64,000 nucleotides of DNA. Origin: Cyrtodaria siliqua (Eukaryota; Mollusca; Bivalvia; Adapedonta; Hiatellidae). The notes beneath the pieces are model-generated. The model did not search any database, was not told the origin of the DNA, and saw only the letters and a list, made by a program, of their open reading frames with translations. The stretch is from positions 1-64,000 of the forward strand of contig JAWPHD010010219.1 of assembly GCA_037043455.1 (NCBI GenBank), written 5' to 3'. The position numbers were made by a program, and so were the translations under genes. The first letter of the stretch is position 1. Each line of letters starts with the position of its first letter. Positions 24,601-34,259 of this stretch are shown one piece after another.

Positions 24601-25066
24601 ACTTGATTTCAGATCAAGACTTATCCAAGATTATAGTCTTAATAATTTTCTCAAGATACAAGGGGAAATAACGCCAAACAGTATCTGGTACTTCTCCCAA
24701 TTATATCGTGATTATTTACCGTACTGTAGAACTGTCATATTTGTCATTGGTAAACTATTTGCACGCAAATATTTAACTGTTTGTCCAAAGTGCAAATTAA
24801 TTACAGAAACGGTAGCTGAACATTTAATTTTATTTTGTTCATCAAACAATACCTTGCGGCATTCGTTATTATGCAAGATACACAAAATATGCGGCTTAAA
24901 TAAGTATGACCAACTTTGTAACTTAAGCGCGTTTAATCAAATTATAGAATTAGTGTCCGGCTTTCCGTCTTTAAACATGTCGGACAAACAAACGGTTGCT
25001 ATTTCTAAAACCACGTTCAGATACTTACATCATATGACGAAATCTTTAAATATTGTGTATATATAG
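21626..25066 (+). CDS. LINE ORF2: endonuclease-reverse transcriptase (N-truncated)
   Basis: The 1,146-codon frame opens with GTG in the flanking duplication, so its first 18 codons are host DNA and there is no genuine start. Domains in order: APE-type endonuclease (about 19-240), with MGDYN near 147 and LIDHIL near 208; reverse transcriptase (about 480-780), with the FLDVRQAFDH motif A near 625 and GTRQGQVMSPYL near 680; a C-terminal CPKCK...H...C zinc-knuckle-like segment near 1052-1070. Oddities: the N-terminal catalytic part of the endonuclease is missing. The usual SDH triad reads STH. The (Y/F)xDD motif C reads SADD near 725. The protein is therefore probably inactive despite the uninterrupted frame. 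Confidence 0.85.
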   Translation: MLESLILHMGEDKSHALIQNNYIDVCGIAEHWLFNHDLHFLDCINNNCSCHSISDPDLMLPSNRRVGKGGICIFWNKRLNGIVSPLHIDSKYVLGIQIKPTLGHSIFVFQLYLPCKNHSIATYNSCIDEIETLLCIYKTKGITFLMGDYNTELASRNQRDFKLDSRGKLLVDLMLNYSLLAVNALELCSGAEFSNVPYNSDRETLIDHILIQSENIEMIKSCRIMDDNCLNVSTHRPIVCKIECEVENISRSNNTYHNINWHNVKQKNIDNYTHFLNNDKTLNMLLLSQISSLDDVDSFYSAIVNVVNNATNRCIPISKFKPFIKPYWNRELTNLHNEMNLKRVNWLNENRPRNVSSASYKNYKASKNVFRKTHRATVQNYLSSLEREIDIAAEMDNNEFWKLINRRKRNKKVETTLKMNFNGQFCENPIDINMGWKNYFSELYTPKDNSFESAYANSCDEELSNIKSQLTYHRCDDIVITIYIVEKALKYCKKKKACGNDLIYYENIIYGGPILLAVITKLFNYMSSLSHIPVDMKKGIISTLYKGNNKNKMDPNSYRAISLCSTMLKVYEKVLLKFLEQSSTLKFNTLQGGFQRNINCKMTSFLLRESIYFAKENSSKLFTCFLDVRQAFDHVSHSILMLKLYRTGIKKSIFKIILSMFENVYSCVKSQGQSSDWFPILQGTRQGQVMSPYLYLVFINDLMDKLDQSPYGLKINDTGYSCPTSADDMVLSSLTKNGLEKLMAICHNNSIREKYTYNANKCNVVVFNERLSDSQRNPRLWHLGQNIVDETYTYVHLGIVCSKDMSLNENIKDACTKLRKTYFGLSDCGVHQNGLHPITVKHLYQTVVLSRALYGCELWNTISDTQLKSLERVHVQCIKYMQSLPKQTRSDVALALIGLTRIEYEIDKRKLLLFGQLCSINKGFRIQTIFANRLMQFMAHPRKIQGFMPDIYRILGKYQLTYVLTEYISTAFFPTLRQWKKRLKSNIHKSAELDFRSRLIQDYSLNNFLKIQGEITPNSIWYFSQLYRDYLPYCRTVIFVIGKLFARKYLTVCPKCKLITETVAEHLILFCSSNNTLRHSLLCKIHKICGLNKYDQLCNLSAFNQIIELVSGFPSLNMSDKQTVAISKTTFRYLHHMTKSLNIVYI

Positions 25067-25695
25067 TGCTCCTATTTAAAGTATGTTAAGTTTCTTTGAA
25101 CTAATGAGACTATGTTTTATTTACAAATACTTGGCATAATAAATGTTTGTATTGAATATTATATCAAGATAGAATTTTAAATTTAATAATTGATTTAAAA
25201 CTTAAATCAAATTTTTGCTATATGCTTGCCAGTAACTTATCTTTGAAAAGAAATATTTAGAACCTTCAAAAATGCTATCCTTTTTATCTTAGTTCTAAGG
25301 ATCATGTTTGAAAACAAATACATATGAAACTTATGTCAATCCAAGAATCCATGAAGTGTATGTTCTTGTGTTTCGTTTCGGCAAGACATGTCGGCCTTTG
25401 GATTATCTATGACAAGAGTACTTGAATAAATATTATTTCTACACATATACTTCATTATTAAGTGGAGGAACATTTCCTGTTAATCTCCGTCCGTTTGTAC
25501 ATATGTTAAATAAGTCAAACTGTCAAGTTTAAATATTTGTTTGTTTTGTATAAATTTGTTCTTGTTCTTGTATATAACTTAACTGTCATGTACTGTCTAT
25601 TTGTTTTTGTGTATGTGTATTCACTGTGTATATATGTTATTTTGACTCTCCTGTATATTTTATATTATGGAGGAAATAAAGAATCAATCAATCAA
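21680..25695 (+). mobile_element. LINE retrotransposon with long intact ORF, 5' truncated
   Basis: The element starts inside the endonuclease domain, has one long frame to 25066, a 3' UTR of about 600 bp, AATAAA and an (AATC)n tail at 25681-25695. It is flanked by a 119-bp identical direct duplication. No ORF1 and no first beta-strand of the endonuclease are present, so it is a 5'-truncated insertion. Perfect identity of the flanks suggests it is young. The tail type and C-terminal Cys/His motif place it near the CR1/L2-like LINEs, but the clade is not certain. Confidence 0.85.
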
Positions 25696-25814
25696 TCCAT
25701 ATACCTTTTAAAGCGAGATACAGGATTTGTACCAGTCGGATGTGACCTATATAGCAAAGGGTGCTGGAAAGCCTGATCTTACACATGGGTGAAGATAAAA
25801 GTCACGCACTGATA
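25696..25814. repeat. Right copy of 119-bp flanking duplication
   Basis: Identical to 21561-21679. After it the sequences diverge (TAAACAATGACAG here, CAAAACAATTATATAG on the LINE side of the left copy), which fixes the LINE 5' junction at 21680. Confidence 0.9.
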
Positions 25815-26039
25815 TAAACAATGACAGTTGCGTGACATCATTGTGTAAATAAACATGCAAAATGTTAGTAGTTGGCGACGTCAATGCGCAGAATATAAAT
25901 GGCATGCAAGAAAAAGAATCAATCATGGGTATCCGGTTCAGACAGGGAAATTCCAACACTCTGTATAATTCTTTTAAAAACAATTGTACCTCGTGTTGGA
26001 ATTCCCGATCTTCACCGGCTACCCACGACAGATTATTGT

Positions 26040-26415
26040 AATCTCCCACATTTGAAATGTCGATACATGGCAATACACTATATATATAAAATATCTCCCG
26101 CAGACTGTCACTACATGGCAATACAGTATATCAAATATCTCCCACATTTGGACTTTAGAGTCATGGCAATACAGTATATCAAATATCTCCCACATTTGGA
26201 CTGTAGATACATGGCAATACACTGTATATAAAATATCTCCCGCAGACTGTCACTACATGGCAATACAGTATAAAGACATATAAAAAGATCGGACAGGGAA
26301 TATCTCCCACATTTGGACTGTAGATACATGGCATTACAGTATATATAAAATATCTCCCGCAGACTGTCACTACATGGCAATACAGTATATCAAATATCTC
26401 CAACATTTGGACCGT
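26040..26415. repeat. 48-bp minisatellite with an internal insertion
   Basis: About seven units of 46-48 bp alternate between two variants, one with CATTTGGACTGTAGATACAT and one with CCGCAGACTGTCACTACATG, each joined by GGCAATACAGTATAT and AAATATCTCCC. One unit (26268-26300) carries an extra ACATATAAAAAGATCGGACAG, which matches the terminal bases of the LINE 3' end seen at 34985-35000. Several short frames on both strands are repeat artefacts. Confidence 0.8.
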
Positions 26416-26419
26416 CAAA

Positions 26420-27150
26420 TTAAAATCCTTTATTTCACTCAAGCTACATGCAAATATAGCAACAAGAGGTAAAAACATATATTACACAATTACAAGTGAT
26501 CCAAAAGTGTCTGCCATGCTATGCAGGCGACACAAAAAATGAAGAGGTGGGGTTATGGCTGCGTTGTCTTGTTTTAGTTAAACTATATCGCAGGATTAAA
26601 CTCCTGGATTTGTTGTTACGTGTTAACTACTAGAGGATATAAGTAATAATGAGTTCATGTGTACTGAAGAAACCTCTTATTTACAGTCGGTAAATGTGTT
26701 GTTCATGAAAACATGATATAGAAATAAATGTTCATAAAATTATAATGATATTGACATCTCTACATGTTAAATTGCTTAAAATATGTGTAAGCAGTATGTG
26801 TATTTAAAGGGACACATGGCAGTCCTGCTTTATTGTTATCCAACATTATTTTGAAAGCAAGAATCTTTCCATGTTGTTCTAGTTAAAGTTAAGCCAGATA
26901 GACGTTCTATAAGCAATTGTATAACTACAAAATTAAAGAAAATAACTTAAGCCAACATTTAAATTATTAAAGTTGTACACATTTATTTTGTGCACATATC
27001 ATGTCTTCTTCTTCCTGTAACAGGATCTGACTCAGAACAATTATGTATGGCATATTACAGCCATTTATTGATACTAATGACTAAAATCATTTAATTATAG
27101 AAGAAAACAATATATTGCAATATCAATTGCTTTTTTTTTCTTCATCTTAT
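26420..27150. other. A+T-rich stretch, no gene seen
   Basis: No exon or repeat was recognised apart from scattered AGGACA/AAAGGGACA motifs. The 3' end (27130-27153) is a strong polypyrimidine tract for the candidate exon that follows. Confidence 0.4.
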
Positions 27151-27153
27151 TAG

Positions 27154-27329
27154 GAAATTTATCCTTGGCGCGAAGCGCCAGAAATGAAAATCCACTTAAC
27201 GGTATCAATTTTTGTCCACATACTATGAGTTTGAAGAATTTTATCCCTTTGGTTTCCGATTTTGGCCAAGTATATGAGAGTCAAGCATACGGAACGGGAA
27301 ACCAGAAGCTACTTCCGCTGATCGGCAAG
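27154..27329 (+). CDS. Candidate internal exon, unidentified host protein
   Basis: A textbook acceptor (TTTTTTTTTCTTCATCTTATTAG) ends at 27153 and a consensus donor (GGCAAG/GTACGT) starts at 27330. The 176-bp interval is open in one frame for 58 full codons after two leading bases. It encodes a polar peptide with motifs LNGINFCPHT and YGTGNQKLLPLIGK. The two other forward frames have stops. The G+C content is higher than the surroundings. The frame happens to continue past the donor to 27461, so splicing is inferred from the sites alone. No family was recognised. Its end phase (0) does not match the start phase of the phospholipase exon downstream, so the two are not adjacent exons of one gene. 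Confidence 0.4.
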
Positions 27330-27704
27330 GTACGTCCATGGCGATGTACCTTGTTCGCTACCATTCGCAGCATCTCGCTACCACCGATGACGGAATTGGC
27401 CGACTACGTACGATCAATGACATTGGAACTTTTCGTTAATTTCCGCAACTGGATAGGATGAATCAATACTGGCCAATTGTCTCGCTAGTTACCAATAATC
27501 GATAAATACGACTGAACAGAACAATTTCAATTGATTTTAGTTTTAAAAAGCTCTATTTGCTCTACTACTCAGGTCTTGCGTAAATATCACGAGTCGTGGA
27601 AACAGACTAACGCATTAAATTATATACGATTTAATGATGACGTCACTTGGTTGTGGAAGTGGTAAGCGTGCTCCTCCAAATATTGTATTGTATTATTTAA
27701 ATAA

Positions 27705-30700
27705 GTTATGCTTTGTTGTCTGCCCAGGTGTGTAGAAGTGATTATTCATACTTTGTTGTCTGCCCGGGCGTGTAGAAAAGATTATTCATACGTTTTTGTC
27801 TGCCCAGGTGTGTAGAAACGATTATCCATACTACTTTGTTGTCTTCCCAGGTGTGTAGAAGTGATTATTCATACTTTGTTGTCTGACCAGGTGTGTAGAA
27901 ATGATTATCGATACTTTGCTGTCACCCCATGCGTGTAGAAGTGATTATCCATACTTTGTTGTCTGCCCAGGTGTGTAGAAATTATTATACATACTTTGTT
28001 GTCTGCTCCGGTGTGTAGAAATGATCATCGATACTGTTTTGTTTGCCCAGTTTAGTAGAAATGATTATCCATACCTTGCTGTCTGCCCAGGTGTATAGAA
28101 ATGATTATCCATACTTTGTTGTATGCCCAGGTGCGTAGAAATTATTATTCTTACTTTGTTGTCTGCCCCGGTGTGTAGAAGGGATTATTCGTACGTTGTT
28201 GTCCGCCCTGGTGTGTAGAAGTGATTATCTCTACTAGTTGTCTGCCCAGATGTGTAGAAATGATTATTCATACTTTGTTGTCTGCCCAGGTGTGTAGAAA
28301 TGATTATCCGTACTTTGTTGTCTGCGCAGGAGTGTATAAATGAGAATCCATACTTTGTTGTCTGCCTATGTGTGTAGAAATTATTATTAATACTTTGTTG
28401 TCTGCCCAGGTGTGTCGAAGTGATTATTCATACTTTGTCGTCTGCCCAGGTATGTAGAAGTGATTATACACACTTTGTTGTCTGCCCAGGTGTTTAAAAA
28501 CGATTATTCATACTTTGATGTCTGTCCAGGTGTGTAGAAATGATTACCCATACTTTGTTGTCTGCCCAGGTGTGTAGAAGTGATTATTCATATTTGTTGT
28601 CTGCCCAGGTGTGTACAAATGTTTATTCATACTTTGTTGTCTGCCCAGGCGTGTAAAAATGATTATCCCTACTGTGTTGTCTGTTCAAGTGTGTAGAAAT
28701 TATTATCCATATTTTGTTGTCTGTCCATGCGTGTAGAAGTCATTATCCATACTGTGTTGTCTGTGAAGGTGTGTAGAAATGATTAGTCATACTTATTTGT
28801 CTGCCCAGATGTGTAGAAATAATTATCCGTATTTTGTTGTCAGTCCAGGTGTGTAGAAGTGATTATTCATACTTTGTTGTCTGACAGTGTGTGTAGAAAT
28901 GATTATCCGTACATTGTTGTCTGTCCAAATGTGGAGAAGTGATTATTCATAATTTTTTGCTTGCCCAGATATGTAGAAGTGATTATTCATAATTTGTTGT
29001 CTGACCGGGTGTGCAGAAATCATTATGCACAATGTGTTGTCTGCCGAGGTGTGTAGAAATGATTATTCATACTTTGTTGTCTGCTGAGGTGTGTAGAACT
29101 GATTATTCATACTTTGTTGTCTGCCCGGGTGTGTAGAAGTGATTATTCATAATGTGTTGCCTGTCCAGATATGTAGAAATTATTATTCATAATGTGTTGT
29201 CTGCCGAGGTGTGTAGAAGTGATTATTCATACTTTATTGTCTGCCCAGGTGTGTAGAAATTATTATTCGTACTTTGTTGTCTGCCCCGGTGTGTAGAAGG
29301 GATTATTCGTACTTTGTTGTCCGCCGTGGTGTGTAGAAGTGATTATCTCTACTAGTTGTCTGCCCAGGTGTGTAGCAATGATTAATTATACTTTGTTGTC
29401 TGTCCAGGTGTGTAAAATGATTATCCCCTACTTTGTTGTCTGCGCAGGTGTGTATAAATGATTATCCATACTTTGATGTCTGCCTATGTGTGTAGAAATG
29501 ATTATTAATAGTTTGTTGTCTGCCCAGGTGTGTCGAAGTGAGTATTCATACTTTGTCGTCTGCCCAGTTATGTAGAAGTGATTATACACACTTTGTTGTC
29601 TGCCCAGGTGTTTAGATATGATTATTCATACTTTGTTGTCTGTCCAGGTGTGTAGAAATGATTAACCATACTTTGTTGTCTGCCCAGGTGTGTAGAAGTG
29701 ATTATTCGTACTTTGTTGTCTGTCCAGGTGTGTAGAAGTGCTTATTCATACTTTGTAGTCTGCCCAGGTCTGTATAAATGTGTATTCATACTTTGTTGTC
29801 TGCCCAGGTGTGTAAAAATGATTATCCCTAATGTGTTGTCTGTCCAAGTGTGTAGAAATGATTAGTCATACTTTGTTGTCTGCCCAGGTGTGTAGAAGTC
29901 ATTATCCATACTTTGTTGTCTGTGAAGCTGTGTAGAAATGATTAGTCATACTTATTTGTCTGTCCAGATGAAATCATTGTCCATACTTTGTTGTCTGACA
30001 GTGTGTGTAGAAGTGATTGTTCATACTTTGTTGTCTGTCCAGGTTAGTAGAAGTGATTATTCATTCTTTGTTGTCTGACAGTGTGTGTAGAAATGAGTAT
30101 CCATACTTTGTTGTCTGTCCAAATGTGGAGAAGTGATTATTCATACTTTGTTGTCTGTCCATATATGTAGAAGTGATTATTCATAATTTGTTGTCTGACC
30201 GGGTGTGTAGAAATTATTATTCATAATGTGTTGTCTGCCGAGGTGTATAGAAGTGATAATTAATACTTTGTTGTCTGCCCGGGTGGGTAGAAGTGATTAT
30301 TCATACTTAGTTGTCTACCCAGGTGTGCAGAAATGATTATCCCTACTGTGTTCTGTCCAAGTGTGTATAAATGATTATTCATACTTTGTTGTGTGAAGAA
30401 ATGATTACCCCAGCTTTGTGGTCTTCCCAAGTGTGTAGAAATGATTATTCATACTTTGTTGTCTGCCCAGGTGTGAAGAAATGATTACCTCAACCGTGTG
30501 GTCTTCCCAGGTGTGTAGAAATGATTATTCATAGTTTGTTGTCTGCCCAGGTATGTAGAAATGATTATCCCTACTGTTTTGTCTGCCCAGGTGTGTATAA
30601 ATGATTATCCATACTGTGTTGTCTGCCCGGGTGTGTAGAAGTGATTATTCATACTTTGTTGTCTGTCCAGGTGTGTAGAAATGATTATCTCTACTGTGTT

Positions 30701-31240
30701 GTCTGCCCAAGTATGTAGAAATGATTATTCATACTTTGTTCTCTGCCCAGGTTTGAAGAAATGATTACCCCTACTGTGTTGTCTGCCCAAGTGTGTAAAA
30801 GTGATTATTCATACTTGTTTGTCTGTCCATTGTGTAGAAGTGATTATTCATACTTTGATGTCTGTCCAGGTGTCTAGAAGCGATTATCCATACTTTGTTG
30901 TCTGCCCAGGTGTGTACAAATGTTTATTCATACTTTGTTGTCTGCCCAGGCGTGTAAAAATGATTATCCCTACTGTGTTGTCTGTTCAAGTGTGTAGAAA
31001 TTATTATCCATATTTTGTTGTCTGTCCATGTGTGTAGAAGTCATTATCCATACTGTGTTGTCTGTGAAGGTGTGTAGAAATGATTAGTCATACTTATTTG
31101 TCTGCCCAGATGTGTAGAAATAATTATCCGTATTTTGTTGTCAGTCCAGGTGTGTAGAAGTGATTATTCATACTTTGTTGTCTGACAGTGTGTGTAGAAA
31201 TGATTATCCGTACATTGTTGTCTGTCCAAATGTGTGTAGC
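27705..31240. repeat. Large 40-bp minisatellite, ~88 units
   Basis: The unit core is TTGTCTGCCCAGGTGTGTAG followed by AA(G/A)TGATTATTCATACTTTG, giving 40 bp. About 88 diverged units run without another sequence intervening. Segments repeat at higher order. Units at about 28144-28515 correspond to 29263-29635 with an offset near 1,120 bp. The block 28600-28933 is almost identical to 30899-31235 with an offset near 2,300 bp. A 78-codon frame at 30801-31037 is a repeat artefact. Confidence 0.95.
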
Positions 31241-31249
31241 GAATTGTTC

Positions 31250-31773
31250 AATATAATATAACTGCACAACGGTACTACTGGCAAGTGTCATGGAGTTAAT
31301 TGGTCTATTATTTTAGTGTAATAACTCGCCGAATAGGTGAGTTTTTAAAATGCGGTCTAAAATCACTCCTCTTTAAAAGCAACCACATTTTAATTCCTCT
31401 GACCATATACTTATAAACTGTACTCTCTTTACATAAGTATTGATATTTTCTAAGGAGTGAAAATTAGTTGCTTCATTTCTTTTCACTGTGGCCCTATTTT
31501 CAACGTGCACTTGGCTTCATTTACATGTCACCGTACTTGGCTTCATTTACATGTCAAGGTATGACAAACGTACAATCCAAAATGGCCGACAGAACCTTCA
31601 GAATACCATGCTGATGACACAAACGTAACGTTCCATTAAATATAACATATATATCACTTTGAAAAAGGGCAGCGACTTAATTTACAAGCGTGTGAGTAAA
31701 AGAACACGTCATAGCAGACAATGAATTCTTATTGATTGTTTGTATATGCTCTCCTATAAATGGAGGACATAAC
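31250..31773. other. Unique-looking spacer before the Polinton
   Basis: No gene recognised. A short direct duplication of ACTTGGCTTCATTTACATGTCA lies at about 31508-31555. An AAAATGGCCGAC motif occurs near 31579. Confidence 0.4.
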
Positions 31774-31779
31774 GATTAT

Positions 31780-32283
31780 AGTAGTATATAAACTGGCGGT
31801 GCCAGCGCAGTTTTTTTGAGGGGAGTTTTATGCAATGAGTCAGTAAATTTGTTGGCCGGCAAGCCAACCAACAAATTTAAAACTCATTACAACCCCCTTC
31901 AAAGAAAACCCCGCTGATACCCCCAGTTTCTAAACTACTTATAAATAATTGATACTTTTTTAATCAACCCCAAATAAAACAACTGCAGATCGGGTAATCA
32001 ATATCTTTCAAACCCAACACCGCTGATGATTTTAGTCTCGGCTGTTAAACAAAGTCGGAACCCCAGTTTGTATACTTGTTACTTTTTTTGGAAGGGTGCA
32101 ACTTTTCAAATCACACGACCCAAACCTCTTTAACGCATTTTTATATCTTGAATGTCCTTAAACGGTACCCAACTATTGAAATCCTCATTGTAACCTTTCC
32201 ATTTAACCAATGCTTGTTTCTTTTTGTAATCACGTCGTACAACTTTTTCAATTCTGAATATTTCTTGATCAGCTTTTAACATT
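31780..32283 (+). repeat. Polinton left terminal inverted repeat
   Basis: The arm pairs with 42085-42573. The outer 40 bases differ by a small insertion near 31797-31820 (GCGGTGCCAGCGCAG is absent on the right). Inner blocks such as GTTGGCCGGCAAGCCAACCA are shared. The arm extends into the 3' end of the integrase gene, including its chromodomain. Confidence 0.9.
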
Positions 32284-33195
32284 TCCAATTCATAGAAGTT
32301 TCCATCAATATTTTGGTTATTCAAATCTTTTATTTTGTACGTCACGGGTTTTGTATATTGAATTTCATCAATAACAAATATTTCTTCGGTCCAATTTGGA
32401 GTATAACCTTTTTCAAACGTTCCTTTATATTTGCTAATTCTAACCTTGTCTTCTATTTTGAACTTTGGCAAATCTTTATTAATTTTCATCTCTCCGTACA
32501 AGTTGAAATACATTATTTCTTTATTTTTCTCATCACTGGCCTCAGTCGGCATCATTTTAATACTCCGATGTTTTGTATTATTGTATGTATCGACCATCGC
32601 CTGCAGCACGTCTAAATACGTATTTGTATTGTTCGCTGTAAAATATTTCCACATCCTCTCTTTCAATGTCCGATTAAATCGTTCAATTACTACATCTTTT
32701 CCGAAATTAAACTTGTGATACATTTTAATATTATTATCATCAAAAAATTGCTTAAATATTTTGTTATAAAACTCCACCCCTGATCAACCCAGAGCAATTT
32801 ACATTGTCTTCCTGCACTTATAATCTTTGGAAAGCTTTGGTAATATCTGTACCGGTTTTATTCGGAACAGGCATAACCCAAACAAATTTACTAAATTCAT
32901 CAATAACAGTAAGCAAGTATTTTACACCTTTATTATATTTTGAAAACGATTGCATATCAACCAAGTCAGCCGACCATATTTTATCTATTTCATTAACAAT
33001 CACGCGGCGTTGAGTGAACTTTCTTCGTATAGGTTTATGAAGCTCATCGGCTAGCTTATCAGTCCATCTTTTCTTGTTTTTTTGCTCTCCAAGTCCTAGT
33101 TTATATTTTGCACTAATTACAGGCCTGACTATCAAATTCTTAGTGATCTTTTCTCCAAGTGATTTGGATTTGCTCGTTTTTAAACCGGCCAGCAT
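32130..33195 (-). pseudogene. Polinton integrase (DDE, chromodomain), frameshifted
   Basis: Two frames, 32818-33195 and 32130-32777, together make a retroviral-type integrase. The upstream piece starts at ATG 33195 and has the first catalytic Asp in SADLVDM and the second in TVIDEFSKF. The downstream piece has the catalytic Glu in VIERFNRTLK and ends in a chromodomain (VVRRDYKKKQALVKWKGY, then WVPF). The junction around 32780-32820 has a stop and a shift of frame, so no full protein can be made. Integrase mediates insertion of Polinton DNA and generates the 6-bp duplication. The 3' end lies within the left TIR. Confidence 0.85.
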
Positions 33196-33198
33196 GTT

Positions 33199-33468
33199 TT
33201 AATCACACATTGATTTATTACTAGGACTTTTGTCATAACAATAATCATGATCTTTGCAAATAGCAGCTAATTCATTTGAAGGTTTTCCACTATCAAGCGG
33301 ATTGCCAGGACCACAATATTTATAACCAGGAAGCGTTAACCCCTTTTTGTGTAGCAAAGGAAGCAAAGCTTTATGGATATCAATGTTTCCACCTTGTGTA
33401 CTTTTAACAAATTGCGTTTTAGTAATACCACAAGAAGCGCACGTTGCTTTATAACATTTTTCTGCCAT
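33199..33468 (-). CDS. Polinton phospholipase A2-like domain protein
   Basis: The frame starts at ATG 33468 (89 residues) and ends four bases before the integrase ATG. It contains the calcium-loop-like motif YKYCGPGN at about 49-56 followed by the catalytic His-Asp pair in KDHDYCYD at about 72-79. This spacing is that of the parvovirus-type and related viral PLA2 domains. An N-terminal CASCG segment may be a half zinc site. In parvoviruses this fold acts on endosomal membranes; in Polintons the role is inferred only. The frame is one of the few intact ones in the element. It ends shortly after the catalytic helix and so may be C-terminally short. Confidence 0.75.
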   Translation of the reverse strand: MAEKCYKATCASCGITKTQFVKSTQGGNIDIHKALLPLLHKKGLTLPGYKYCGPGNPLDSGKPSNELAAICKDHDYCYDKSPSNKSMCD

Positions 33469-33552
33469 TTTTTGTTAGAATATACTGAGGATTAACATTT
33501 TCAGTAATTATCTTTTCTTTCACGCAGTAACTCATATATAATATGATTAGAC

Positions 33553-33951
33553 TTAACTTTGTTTTTCAAAATATGATAGTATTATGTTTTCATTTTCCAC
33601 AGGTTTGTAAGGTTTTAATATTTTATAAAGAATATCATACATACTATTTCCTTCTTGCAACTTTTTGACAAAGTACAGACAGAAATATCCGCACAAGACA
33701 CTCGTTTCATCTTGATACTAAATGGTGTTGTATTTTATGTTGGGTATGTAATTTAAAACTTCTTTTGGTGGACTCAAGCCAAACGGATCAAAATAATACT
33801 CATTACAGTAGCAAGTCCAATGTGTACCAGGTCCAGTATAATCATCAAGATTAATAATACCACATTCTTGTTTATTTTGTTTTGTCGGTAATTTGTTCTT
33901 GCTAAACACTCCCCTAAAGTTTTTAATGTCTAACTGCCCTTTATTATGTCT
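33553..33951 (-). pseudogene. Polinton adenain-like cysteine protease, one in-frame stop
   Basis: The minus frame contains NFRGVFS near its start, the catalytic His in GPGTHWTCY, the acidic member in YYFDPFGLSPP, and after a TAG stop (33718-33720) the catalytic Cys in SVLCGYFCLYF. Order and spacing match the adenovirus protease family, which matures capsid proteins. Apart from that stop the frame stays open to a TAA at 33553-33555. The short frame 33718-33909 is the part before the stop. Confidence 0.8.
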
Positions 33952-33979
33952 AAGTTAGAAATGGGCTCGTTTTTGAAAA

Positions 33980-34246
33980 TTAACTTTTTTTTACGAATGG
34001 GATACTTTTATATGGTCTAAATTGTGAGTCTACTTGTAAACCTTTACCTACTCTCAATCTTTTTCCCTTTCTGCCTACTTGTAAACCTTTTCCCGTCAAG
34101 TCGCTAATAAGAGATCCAATTAAAGGAATTCCCAGTGATGCAAGAAGTCCGAGAAATCCCCCATCTTGTTGTTGATGTTTTGTCAGTTTAATAGGGCAGC
34201 AACCTTTTGACTTTATTATCTTTTGTCTTTGCGATGGTGTTAACAC
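33980..34246 (-). CDS. Polinton small hydrophobic capsid-associated protein, C-terminal part
   Basis: An 88-residue frame with a Gln-rich stretch, a Gly/Leu-rich hydrophobic helix (GGFLGLLASLGIPLIG), and a basic tail with two KGLQV repeats. It resembles the small adenovirus pX/pVI-like proteins of Polintons. The duplicated GKGLQVG segment (34026-34100) looks like a recent internal tandem repeat. Function is inferred from position and composition. Confidence 0.5.
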   Translation of the reverse strand: MLTPSQRQKIIKSKGCCPIKLTKHQQQDGGFLGLLASLGIPLIGSLISDLTGKGLQVGRKGKRLRVGKGLQVDSQFRPYKSIPFVKKS

Positions 34247-34259
34247 ACCTGATTTAAGA

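Noticed and set aside
26019..26478. Four overlapping minus and plus frames with repeated YCHV/GRY segments
   Set aside because: They are the 48-bp minisatellite read in different frames.
30801..31037. Repetitive 78-codon frame
   Set aside because: Lies wholly in the 40-bp minisatellite and is a translation of the unit.
27705..31240. CRISPR-like array
   Set aside because: Units are contiguous 40-bp repeats without unique spacers, in a eukaryotic setting.
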